From Zanthoxylum bungeanum (lineage: Eukaryota > Streptophyta > Magnoliopsida > Sapindales > Rutaceae), in assembly GCA_019454045.1 (NCBI GenBank), contig SKCR01015055.1, positions 1-64,000 on the forward strand: a stretch of 64,000 bases of DNA. Direction: 5' to 3'. Shown here in pieces: positions 1-10,056 of this stretch. The position numbers and the translations under genes were made by a program. Each line of letters begins with the position of its first letter. Within the stretch, counting starts at the first letter, position 1. The notes under the pieces are model-generated. The model did not search any database. It was not told the origin of the DNA and worked only from the letters and a program-made list of their open reading frames with translations.

Positions 1-894
1 TTGACACTAACTCTAATGTATGTCTATATCCAGCTTTTTCTTTCGTAATAACTGCTGATTTATTACTTGTTTTTAACTATTTGATAGTGAGCTATGTTTA
101 AATTTGGTGTTTGTGTTGTCTCAGCTAAGGCTATGATTATTATCTGATTTACTAAACTAGATATATAAATTATTCGATTCAACTTTGAAATGAAATCAAG
201 CAAACTTAGAAGTCATGTTTACCAAATACCTATCAACTTTCACTTGACAGTTATAGCCAGGGGCAGAGGGCACCTAAGACCAAAGGGCTGCGGGCCGTGT
301 AGAATTTAAAATCTTTTAATTATAGTGCCATAAAGTTTAGAATTTTTTCAATTTTAGTCTTTAAATGAATATTTTTATGGTTTGGCCCTCCTATATTTGT
401 GTTTTGTTATTAATTTTAAGCTTCCATTTCACAACCCACAATAACAGAATACTACCAATCGAAGCCAAATAACAGTGAGGTGTATGATTTGGTTTGGTAG
501 GTTCAATGGTATTGAGTGATCATGTGTTCATTTCTAATCATATGATACCTGGTATAAGTTTAACTAAAAGTAGTGCTCCCATGTGGGTGGATTATGCTTG
601 CTTGTTTCCCTCGTTTTTGGAAGATATTTTTCCTTATGGCATTTTGTATGTATATTTAGAATGATATCCATAATTTTTCACATGTGTTCATTTCTAGTCA
701 TATGATACTGGTATAAGTTCAACTAAAAGTAGTGCTCCTATGTGGGTGGATTATGCTTGCTTGTTTCCCTCGTTTTTGAAAGATGTTTTTCCTTCTGACA
801 TTTTGTATGTATATTTAGAATGATATCCATAATTTTCCACGAGTGTTCATTTCTAATCATATGATACTTGTTTTTTTTCTTTGATGATGTGTAG
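1..894 (+). other. VDAC intron sequence with 160-bp tandem duplication
   Basis: Non-coding sequence upstream of the first visible VDAC exon, ending in a TAG acceptor at 892-894. I see no exon here, so the first three exons should lie upstream of the window. Positions 521-680 and 681-839 are a tandem duplication (unit about 160 bp, few mismatches). A third copy starts at about 840 and is cut off after roughly 30 bp, just before the acceptor. Confidence 0.7.
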
Positions 895-1990
895 GTTTTG
901 ACAACTATCACTGTCGATGAGCCTGCACCTGGACTCAAGTCAATCTTTAGCTTTATTGTTCCTGATCAGAGATCTGGCAAGGTAAGAGGTTTTTCTTCAA
1001 GTTTTTTCCTTGTCAATTAAGTTCATGACTTCACGTTCTTCCTGTTGTCGTTTAAACATTTTCTTGTGTATGACTGGTGCGGAAGTACATGCGGTTCTTT
1101 GTTTGTGTGCATTTATTTGTTCCGTCATTAGGGACATCTTGGTTCATTATTAGCTTATGATCTCATTTGTGGTGATTGTGGTTACAGGTGGAACTCCAAT
1201 ATCAGCATGAATATGCTGGAATAAGCACTAGCATAGGATTGACTGCAAGTCCCATTGTTAACTTTTCTGGTGTGGTTGGAAACAATTCTGTTGCTCTTGG
1301 GACTGATCTCTCATTTGACACTGCCACTGGGAATTTCACCAAGTACAATGCAGGGTTGAGCTATACACATACTGACCTGATTGCTTCCCTCACATTGTGA
1401 GTTGTTCTTTCTTCGTAAAGCAATTCCTTTTTTTCCTAGACCATATTGTCAAATACAACAATTAATTGTCCAAAGATGGAGATTTTTCCTTGAAACCAAT
1501 TGCTTTAGCCTTTAGATTGTTTTACTGTGATAAATTTTTTGTTCAAATGTGTTGAATAGAATCAGAGATGGCTTGGATCCTTTGTTTATTCAACATTTTT
1601 GATGTCTTAATTGAATGATAATAGCATTAGGTTTTTTCCTTCTGCAAGGCTTTGTTTTACTTTCTGTTTTTGAACGAGTGCAGAAATGACAAAGGTGATA
1701 CACTGAATGCTTCGTACTACCACACTGTAAGCCCACTGACAAATACTGCTGTTGGTGCGGAGTTGACCCATAGCTTTTCAAGCAATGAGAACACTCTGAC
1801 GATCGGAACTCAGCATGCACTTGATCCTCTGACCTCGGTGAAGGCCCGTGTGAACAACTATGGGAGGGCAACTGCTCTCATCCAACACGAGTGGCGTCCA
1901 AAATCTCTCTTTACAATCTCAGGTGAGGTAGACACCAGGGCCATTGAAAAGAGTGCTAAAATTGGACTGGCATTGGCACTCAAACCATAA
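895..1990 (+). CDS. Mitochondrial outer-membrane porin VDAC, 3' three exons (partial)
   Basis: Voltage-dependent anion channel of the mitochondrial outer membrane, which passes metabolites such as ATP/ADP. Exons are 895-981, 1188-1396 and 1684-1990 (stop 1988-1990). All introns are GT-AG and phases join cleanly (0, then a Leu codon split TT|A). They encode 200 residues, starting [16 protein letters not shown] and ending IGLALALKP, the typical plant VDAC C-terminus. Recognisable blocks are [20 protein letters not shown], the GTDLSFDT strand and the C-terminal [11 protein letters not shown]...HEWRPKS. Plant VDACs are about 276 residues and usually have six exons, so about 76 N-terminal residues (helix and first strands) are outside the window. 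The protein is expected to form a 19-strand beta barrel without a cleaved signal. The reading frame is intact. The isoform number cannot be assigned. Confidence 0.95.
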
Positions 1991-3390
1991 GCCTAAGCAA
2001 AGATTCTCGGCACGAGGGTAAGGATTTATAAACCTTGCTTTTGATTGAGTGGTTGAGAACTATAATTGTTAGAAAGAACCGAGAACGATGTGAAATTTCT
2101 TTTTTTGGTCAAAACTTTTTCTTCTCATCATGCGGTTTCCCACGAATGTTGTGGCTACGGATTGTAAAAATAAGGTTTCGTAAACCAACCTTGCCCATTT
2201 CTTCATTAGATTATTGGTAAATTTACCCGTAATGAGGGTATATTTGTCATGAGCAATAATTTTTTTCTTATTGTGGAGGTTTTTGTGCAACACACATGAT
2301 CCACGCTGTCTTTCATCTTTGAGCAGAGGAAGCTTCTTTTCCTTCTTTTTGACTTGGGAGGCAAACTGGGGTCATAATTGAAAAAAAAAATTGTTTAAAA
2401 TGATTTGGAGTACTAAGTTCTCTGGAGTTTTAACTGTAACTAGATGACAACCCGCGAGATGCGTGAGTTTGTATTGATTTCATTTTTTTTTTATAATTTC
2501 CTTAAAATAATTCTGAGATATGAATTATTTTTCATATATTTTACGTTCTCTCATAATTATATAATTCATATCATTTCATCTTCTCCGATAATAGGATTTA
2601 ACAATATAGGATAATACGATTTTTTTTTTTTTTATCCGAAAAATTAGAGGACTGAATTGATATGATTTTTTATCTCGTTTATAAACGGGACTGATTTGGG
2701 ATGGTCTGTCTCGTTCCATTATTAATCCTAAGCCACCTCAAATTTATTGAATAATGAAATGTACATACACTTGTGATACGACCCAAAAATCTTCCAAGGT
2801 GATTGATTGTTTGCTATCTTGATTTCAATTTTTATTCAGCTTAAAATCAACAGTAAGAAAAAAACATAGAGAATGAGTGTTTGATCCTTGAGTCTTACTT
2901 TCAAAAACATATATAGTGTTTCAATCCTGAGAAAATATAATTAAGATAACAATCAAATGATTATTAAAATTCGGATAACACATTTTTTTTTAAATAAAAT
3001 AATTGAAAGAGGTGAATATAATGAAAATGCTTACGGTTAATTATAAGAAATTAATCAAGAGCTTCATAAATACCAATAAAAGACTAGAGACGATGAGTTT
3101 CTGTATTTGAGAGTTGAGTTATGAATGCATTAGCCGAATGGTTTGAGAGATGGCAAATCAAGAGTTTTTCACCCATAAATTAAGGATATGAGATGGATTA
3201 TAAATATAATAGTTGAACGGTTTGAGAGAGGAGCAAATCAAGAGTTATTGAAATATTAAATAAATTTAATTTTCACCCCTAAATTAACGAGAGAGAGGCT
3301 CAAAGCTCCTATAATGAATGTGAGAGTTTTGAGTTTTGAGGATATGATAATCCGTCATGTGTTTTAAGACATGAGTTTGAACCTTCACGC
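1991..3390. other. VDAC 3' UTR and AT-rich intergenic DNA
   Basis: The first few hundred bases after the VDAC stop probably hold its 3' UTR. The rest is AT-rich with short homopolymer runs. Around 3130-3310 a phrase built on 'ggtttgagag...caaatcaagag' occurs twice in degraded form. I see no gene. Confidence 0.5.
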
Positions 3391-3982
3391 GTTTAAAAAG
3401 ACTCATTACAAGAAAATGAATATTTGATTATGTGAGATTAAACTATCGGTTTCATTAGAGGTGACAATTTGGGTTAAGATTCGTTTATTCGTTTAATATA
3501 TAGATTTGAAAAAATAGATTCGAATACAAATTTAAGCTCACTGGTTCGTTTATTCATTTATTATTTTTCTTTATTAGTTATCATTATTTTTCAACTAAGA
3601 TTCAATATATCATTGCCAATTATCATAAACAAAATAATATTATATGTATTTGGTAAGTTATTTTTAGTAAATTTTTTAATTGCATCCCCAAAGTGCGTGA
3701 CTTGATGGTGTAGGTGCTAGAAAAACATAATCAATAAAGTTGCAGAAAGCTTTGAACGTGTATTCACCGTCCTTAAAGGAATTATGCCCCCACTATGTTG
3801 CTACTGGATTAATGACAATTCATTCAGGATATACAAAGCCACACAGAATTTCTAGATAGCAATTCTAGAAATTCTCCCAAGAACATATAAAGAATATATT
3901 TATTGCAATAGAGAGATTGAGAAGAAATTGGATTGCTTTAAGAATAGAAACACATGTATTTATAAAATCTCAAACCTAAAGT

Positions 3983-4210
3983 CACATCCATTGGTTAGTG
4001 AAATTATATTATGTGTCGGGTGTATATGTAATCTCTCTCACAGCAGGCGGGCCCCACACAGTCACATCCCTTGGTTAGCGAAAATTATATTATGTGTCGG
4101 GTGTATATGACATCTCTCTCACAGCAGACGGGCCCCACAACTGTGTGGGGCCCGCCTGCTGTGAGAGATATGACATATACACCCGGCACACGATATACCA
4201 CCTCCTTGGT
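3983..4210. mobile_element. Palindromic MITE with duplicated arm
   Basis: A near-perfect hairpin. The left arm (about 4068-4137) reads through 'gtgtcgggtgtatatgaca' and 'acgggccccaca'. The right arm (about 4143-4208) is its reverse complement, ending at 'ccttggtta'. An extra copy of the left arm lies immediately upstream (3986-4056). The phrase 'cacatcc(a/c)ttggttag' starts each left-arm copy. There is no coding capacity. This fits a foldback or MITE-type element that suffered an arm duplication. The superfamily cannot be assigned. Confidence 0.65.
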
Positions 4211-4469
4211 TAGGACGCAACCATACACTTGGAAGCAGTTTTTTTATTTTAAATAAAAAACTGTCAAAAATAAATTCGAAAATTCGTAATTTACAAACAA
4301 GCCCAAGTGCCAATCTTTGACTTTAAATATTATCATCAAATATTTGTGTTTCCCTCCAAATCTTCCAACACCAATTTAAATTATTAGGTGTGAGAAAACT
4401 TATAAACATAATATATTATATATGCTCTTCCTATGTGGGATATGAAATCTCACATTTTATCACTAAATA

Positions 4470-4612
4470 TTGCCAACAGTAGGGCTCAAGATCTGGCCTG
4501 CAGATCTTGGGTTCAAATCCAAATGGTGTGTTTCTTGTTAGAGTATGGGACAGTCTGCTCCGCTTAAGTTTGGGTAGGGTGGTTTAGAGGCCGAGTTTCC
4601 AATTTTTTTTTT
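4470..4612 (+). mobile_element. SINE-like element
   Basis: A short sequence with a pol III B-box-like motif (GGTTCAAATCC at 4510-4520) about 40 bp into it, ending in a run of T. Its 3' half ('ctccgcttaagtttgggt' and 'gccgagtttccaat') resembles that of 14131-14295, which suggests a dispersed tRNA-derived SINE family. A convincing A box was not found, so the call is tentative. Confidence 0.4.
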
Positions 4613-5029
4613 ATTAATTGTGTATTTCATATACATACATTTATGAAGAATTAATGTAAATAAATTATGTTAATTTGTATAATTAAATAATGTAATGACT
4701 AAATGAATATTCATATTCGATTTAAACGAATCGAATACGAATCATGACATCAGTATTTGTTTAGTTTACGAATCGAATTTGAATCCATCACATTTTGATT
4801 TGATTCGATTCATTAAGGATTCGAAATAAGTTCAATCTAGATTTTATCACAAAAAAAAATCTAATATTCACTTTATCTGCCAAAATATAAAAAGACTCAT
4901 TACAAGAAAATGAATATTTGGTTATGTGAGATTAGACTCTCGGTTTCATTGCGAAAAAAATAAATATTCTAATTTCACTTTATCGGTCAAAAATGTATAG
5001 AAATGTGGATTTATAGGTATGTGAGTATA

Positions 5030-5355
5030 TCCGGCAACGGTTCCGGTTCGGAATCGAAATCGAACTGGATGGAACCGTAAGGTTACAATTCCATCCGATT
5101 CCGGTTTCAAAACCGGAACCGAACCGAACCCCCAAACGGTTCGGTTACGGTTCCACAAAATTTGGAACCGTAACCTTAATGTTCGGTTCCGGTTCCGGTT
5201 CCGAACCGGAACTGAACCGAATTTTTCGATTTGGTTCAATTCTGCGGTTCCAAAAAGTTGGAAACCGAACCGGTTTTGAACTGGTTCTGTTATAGTTCCA
5301 ACAACCTGGAACCGTAGAACCGAACGATTCGGTTCGGTTCTGGAACCGAACTGAA
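5030..5355. repeat. GGTTCCG/CGGAACC-rich low-complexity repeat
   Basis: Irregular alternation of 'ggttcggttcc' and 'cggaaccgaacc' on both strands over about 320 bp. It can fold on itself. A second block of the same type lies at 21690-21880. The open frames on the minus strand (R/F/G/S-rich) are products of the repeat and are not genes. Confidence 0.8.
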
Positions 5356-5461
5356 TTTAACATCTCATCTTCTAGATTTGTTGTTTCTCTAATTAACAGT
5401 AAACAAAAATATATAAAAAAAAAATGCTTGTAGTGTTCCCTAAATTAGGAAAAATTATACT

Positions 5462-5668
5462 AGTTGTGAGACCCAACTATTGTGAGAGAGATGACATATA
5501 CACCCAAAATATGATATACTATCTCCTAAATTAGAGGACACTCCAGAGACAGGAAAATTATATTATGTTTTGGGTGTATATGACATCTATCTCACAATAA
5601 TTGGGTCTCACAATTATATGTGACCCAATTACTGTGAGAGAGAGATGACATATAGAGCCTGAAATATG
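5462..5668. mobile_element. Palindromic MITE, same family as 3983-4210
   Basis: Contains the arm signature 'gggtgtatatgacatct' and its complement 'gagatgacatatacaccc'. The hairpin centre is near 5613-5620, where 'tgggtctcaca' meets 'tgtgacccaat'. An additional right-type arm lies upstream at 5467-5535. It is diverged in sequence from the 3983 copy but has the same layout, so both belong to one foldback family. Confidence 0.6.
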
Positions 5669-6160
5669 ATATATTATCAAAGGGGAGGATGTGCCAAACT
5701 CCAAAGCCTTATCAATACAAAGACGTAGCACAGTTTCTTTCTGACAAGTTCTTATCCAAAAAGCTACTTCCACAATCAGGCGATGTTTTGATCTTCTTGG
5801 TTTTTTTTTTTTTTTTTTTTTTTTAATTTCAACTCATAACCTACAAAATAATAATAGAAAAATATTTTCAACAACACTCTTTATTTTATTTTACAGCAAC
5901 CCCACTCTGGAAAAAAGTAATAATTTCTTACAAATAAACAGAATGTTTTATTATCTAAAATATTTACAATAAAAGAAGCGCAAAAGGCCATGTTGTCCCA
6001 AATTAGAGAATATATATTCGAGTTTATGTAGACGCATGAATTCAATTTTCTCTATTTAAGAGTAAATTTTTTTTCATATTTGAATAGGATAAATATCTCG
6101 TCTTTAAATACGCATAGGATTTGTATGGTAATAATAAAAAATATATTGAAAAAGGTAATG
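5669..6160. other. Intergenic AT-rich DNA
   Basis: Upstream region of the DUF1338 gene. It holds a poly(T) run at about 5801-5824 and several A/T-rich stretches. No gene is supported here. Confidence 0.5.
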
Positions 6161-6161
6161 A

Positions 6162-6175
6162 TGACGTGGCACGTC
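6162..6175. promoter_or_regulatory. Tandem ACGT-core (bZIP-type) site
   Basis: TGACGTGGCACGTC holds two ACGT cores (6164-6167 and 6171-6174) three bases apart, about 90 bp upstream of the DUF1338 start codon. ACGT cores with GGC flanks are the classic ABRE/G-box-like targets of plant bZIP factors. Spacing and position make a proximal promoter element plausible. Its function is inferred only. Confidence 0.4.
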
Positions 6176-6265
6176 TGCAATTGTGAATTTGACAACTGAG
6201 AACCTTGGGGATTATTTCTTTGATATTATAATGATGGTCAGTTTTTTGTAAGTGAACAAATCGAC

Positions 6266-9200
6266 ATGAAGCTAAAGCCGTTAACGATGATTTCCTCATA
6301 CTCATCATCAACCATCAAAAGCGCTTCTCGTTCATCAACTTTCCCATATTCGCTTCACTCTTCATCATCTTTTCGTCTGCAACCCAAGTCCCCTAATTTC
6401 ATTTCTGTCAAGCCACCATCACCCTTTCATGGCAACTCATCAATCTCTCTTCAAAAACGAAGTCTCTGCATCGTCTCTGCTTCCGAATCAGATCATCGAA
6501 ATCCCGTTTCCTCCTTTCAGGTATTCACAAATCACAAATTTTCACTAACTTTGATGATTATTATTTATTAATTGTAGCATTTTCCATGTGTGATTTTCAT
6601 TTTTTTTACATTTAAGAATGCCCATTTACTTGTTTCTGTATTTTATTTTTCTTTGATCTTGTTGGCTTTGTGGGTTACAGGGAGGTGAATCATTTTTCAG
6701 GAGTGTATTGCAAAGTATGGAAGCAGTGTATTTAAATAGGAACCCAACTGCAAAAGCTGTTTTGGAGCTTGTCCAGTCATCTGGCAACAATCAAATATGC
6801 TATGATCATATCGCATTCAGGACTTTTGGGGTACACTTAATTTGTCAAGTTATTTGAATAATTTTGTTTTGATTTGAGAAATTAAAAGAAAAAAAGTAGC
6901 TATTAGCCTATAGGTGTCATTGATGTACATTTACTTTGGATTTTGTAATGTTATAGGTTAATGGCCATGGGATTGATTCAGTTGCAAGTTTTTTCCTGGA
7001 TTATGGCTATACAAAACAGGATGAGCTGAGATTTCCTGCTAAAAAACTTAAGGCATTCTGGTTTTCTCCACCCAGCATTCATCATCCTGATGATGGTGGC
7101 AGTGGTATTCATGGGCCTTTGCCTAGAGTATTCATATCCGAGCTTCTTGTAGATCAGATGAGTCCACAAATTCAGGTGTGTTTTGGTTACTAATCTGTTT
7201 GAGATGGTACTGATATATAAGTTTGATGATTTTAGTGTGAATTTAGGTAATATTTACTTGGTTTGGTTTTGTTTCCTTCCCAAAATCTTCGCAATGCATT
7301 ATGTTGAGATCCCTGTACTCTGTCTTGCACCTTATATATCCAACTTACTGTCATGTTGATGGAGGATTAATGATGGATTGGTGACTCATATTTGAAGTTC
7401 CATATATGATTCCGTAGCATGAGTAGAGTGAACTTTGATTCAGCTTCTAAATCCTTATCGTCTCTCAAATTGATGAACAGTTAGGATAAACAAATTAGGA
7501 TTTCAAACAAATTAGGATTTCATTTTCTCTACCGAGAATGTTCTTGATATTGAGACTGATGCGAGAAAGCCACATGCAACATATGTTGCCTAATTGATCA
7601 TGGGTTGTAAATTCATCCATGGGAGTTTTTTCATTGACATCTACTCAACTGTAAATTCTCTTTATGATAATCAGTTTCAGCTTTCAATGATACCATGCTT
7701 GAAACTTTTGTTTTTTTTAATTCAGGGAATAATTAGAAAATATATTGAAACATCTGGTAGTGGAAATAAACATGCAGCTCTTGCAAGTGCTCTGGGATCT
7801 TTAACATGGGGGAAGCCTTCATATTCTGAATTTCAACAACTGGCAAGGTACTAGTCTTTGTTGCTCATGTTTTTGATTGCATGTTTATTGTTCAGACAGA
7901 TTAAAAATTATCAGTGTTGTTGTTTTAATGATTAGAGTATGTTGTCTGAAGTGATTGAATGGATCGCAGTGTTCTAAAACGCGCTAGGTGCTAGTCGAGC
8001 GGCAGCTTGACGCCTAGCGCCTAAGGGCCTAGGCGGGGCCAAGGAAATTCCTCGGAAATTGGGGATTTCTAAAATTAAGGTTAAGATCTTGTGGAATTTG
8101 GACAAATTCATATTAAGAAAATATGATTTGAGTGTTGGGTAAGCTTTCTAGAGGTTCAATTTGATAAAAAGAACAATTGAAGAAATTATGGTTTTTATAA
8201 AATTAGGGTTTTTGAAAATTTGGGGATTTTCGAAAATTTGTGTAATTATGAAGAAATTAAGCATGGAAATGGTCAGAAAACCCAAAAATCAGCACTGATC
8301 CACTACTAATTTTGAAATTTAAGGTGGTCGACAGTCGAATTTGGCGGCGAAAATTCGCTGGAATGGGCAGAAAAAGCCGCCCATTCCGGCGACCGCCTAG
8401 CCCCAATGAGGGGCCAGGCGCGGTGGCCTAGGGCCGCTGAGGCGGCATGTTTTAAAACACTGATGGATCGACAAGCTTAGGGGGATTCATTGTAGGATGC
8501 TTATGTGTAATTTGCTCTATTTAGGGAAAGTGAATATGCTGCCTGGACCCTCGTCAATGGGTATGCAGTGAACCATGTTACTATTTCCATCCATCGACTA
8601 AAATCTCAATTGAACAACATCAAAAGCCTCAATCAGTTCATTGAAGACAATGGATTCAGGTTGAATTCTGAAGGGGGAGTTCTGAAAGGTATCTTAACAA
8701 TTTCGCAAACTCTCTACTCAATTTTATTATCTCCTTGTTTTTCTAAAAAATAATATTTAGCAGCCAGACCCAGATGACCTCCCTAAATCTTGTAGAAATG
8801 GGAGATTTTATATCTTATATATAATGCTAGAGTTGCTAAGTAACATCCCAGGATTTTGATCTCAAGTGAGATGGATGTGATTGTTGATCAGAGGTGGCCC
8901 TGGGGAGAGTCGACACATGCGGTCTGTTGGGGGTCCTAAATTTGAACCAAATTTAGGCTCGAATTTGGAGAAATTTTAATTTTTGTATAATATGACTTGT
9001 ATATTTTTACAAGGGCCCCATTTCAAAAACTCGTCTAGGGTCCCATAAAATTTAAGGCAACTCAATTCGTCCCTGTTGTTGATTCAAATGGATAGTGCGG
9101 AATTCATAGTTTTAACAATTTAATTTCTTCTATTTCAGTGAGCCCTGATGGTCTTTTGCTGCAAAGTTCAACTGTAGCAGATTCATTTCCTTTCTGTTTT

Positions 9201-9532
9201 TCTGATGGTGTCACTGAATCAGTCCCCTGTTCATACATTGAATTTGCTGAACGACTTGTGTTGCCTCAATATAAGAATCTGCCCGAACCAGAGGTAACAG
9301 CAGCTTTTTACTTGTTGATTGAGTCCAGTTCATCCAATTGACTAAACAATCTCACAAATCTAACTCCCGTAGCCATCAAGAATATTTGTTTCATTCATTT
9401 CTGAAAAATTAACGATGTCTGTCACTTGCCCAGGTTAAGGAATTTCACAGGCGAGATGGATTTGAAGTTGGAAACGCAGATAAGATCTTTGAGAGCACAT
9501 CTAAGGAGCAGCTAACCAGAAGAGCTGCTTGA
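6266..9532 (+). CDS. DUF1338 / HglS-type 2-oxoadipate dioxygenase/decarboxylase (FLO7-like), plastid
   Basis: A complete seven-exon gene of 387 residues: 6266-6520, 6681-6830, 6957-7175, 7726-7847, 8525-8688, 9139-9293 and 9434-9532. Every junction is GT-AG and in phase. Residues 1-85 are Ser-rich and basic, as in plastid transit peptides. A second ATG at 6287 could also serve as the start. The DUF1338 domain follows. In bacterial HglS the iron ligands are two His and one Glu plus a substrate Arg. Matching residues here are H128 and R132 (in YDHIAFRTF), H266 (NHVTISI) and E338 (SYIEF). Family members convert 2-oxoadipate to D-2-hydroxyglutarate with CO2 release in lysine catabolism. The rice homologue FLO7 affects endosperm amyloplasts. 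Intron 4 carries a 496-bp hAT MITE. Family assignment is strong; the reaction is by homology. Confidence 0.9.
7967..8462. mobile_element. hAT-type MITE (496 bp) in DUF1338 intron 4
   Basis: The terminal inverted repeats are CAGTGTTCTAAAAC at the left and the complement of CAGTGTTTTAAAAC at the right. An exact 8-bp target duplication ATGGATCG flanks it (7959-7966 and 8463-8470). Subterminal regions are GC-rich ('ctaggcggggcc', 'ggccaggcgcggtggcc'). There is no ORF. An 8-bp duplication with a CAGTGTT end is diagnostic of hAT elements. The perfect duplication suggests a fairly young insertion. Confidence 0.9.
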
Positions 9533-10056
9533 GCTAGAATGAAGTCGTAATCAATCTTTAAGAAATAAAACTGGACCTGGTTCAAGTTTCTATTAAACTG
9601 TTCCTGAGTCTCGTATGTTGATGTAATTATGTAAATGATCAGTTGCTGCAACTACAACTAAAAGCTGTTGAAACATGTAGACTTATTTGCTTCTTACAAT
9701 AAAAAGAATTTATTTGAATGAGTGGTTTGCTGTGTTGTGTGAATCAAGTGAGAACTTGTATTTATCATGAAGGGAAAGAGCAAGAGATACCAATTTCTTT
9801 AATATTTTCAAATAGATTAAAGCAACATATCATTGAGATAAGAAAATTTTCTCCATGAGCTTCACATGTGCTCATGGCCTCCCCTGCTGGGCCATGGGGG
9901 CCAGTTCTAACCACAACATTAAAGCATGTTCCCTCTGTTGCTTTTTCAGTTGTCCAAAAGAACAAATGCTTTGACAGAAATTACATCTATACTGAGAAAA
10001 AAGGGGCAAAAGAAATAAATGAAGAGGGGTCAGAGAAAGAGACAATTAACCCAATG
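9533..10056. other. 3' ends of two convergent genes
   Basis: About 520 bp separate the stop codons of the DUF1338 gene (+) and the PBL kinase gene (-), so both 3' UTRs must lie here. 'aataaaaagaat' near 9700 is a possible poly(A) signal for the + gene. No further gene is seen. Confidence 0.5.

Larger units (their letters stand above)
3395..4950. repeat. 62-bp direct repeats bracketing about 1.4 kb
   Basis: 3395-3456 and 4889-4950 are near-identical 62-bp direct repeats, both reading from 'aaaaagactcattac' to 'cggtttcatt'. Between them are (GATTCG)-like low-complexity DNA, a palindromic MITE and a SINE-like sequence. The block may be a compound insertion, or the repeats may be two copies of one old element. 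No gene is seen inside. Confidence 0.5.

Noticed and set aside
738..938. Minus-strand 66-codon ORF over the VDAC intron/exon border
   Set aside because: It is the antisense of an intron tandem repeat and the first bases of a real exon.
4946..5363. R/F/G/S-rich minus-strand ORFs
   Set aside because: They are generated by the GGTTC/GAACC low-complexity repeat; no domain.
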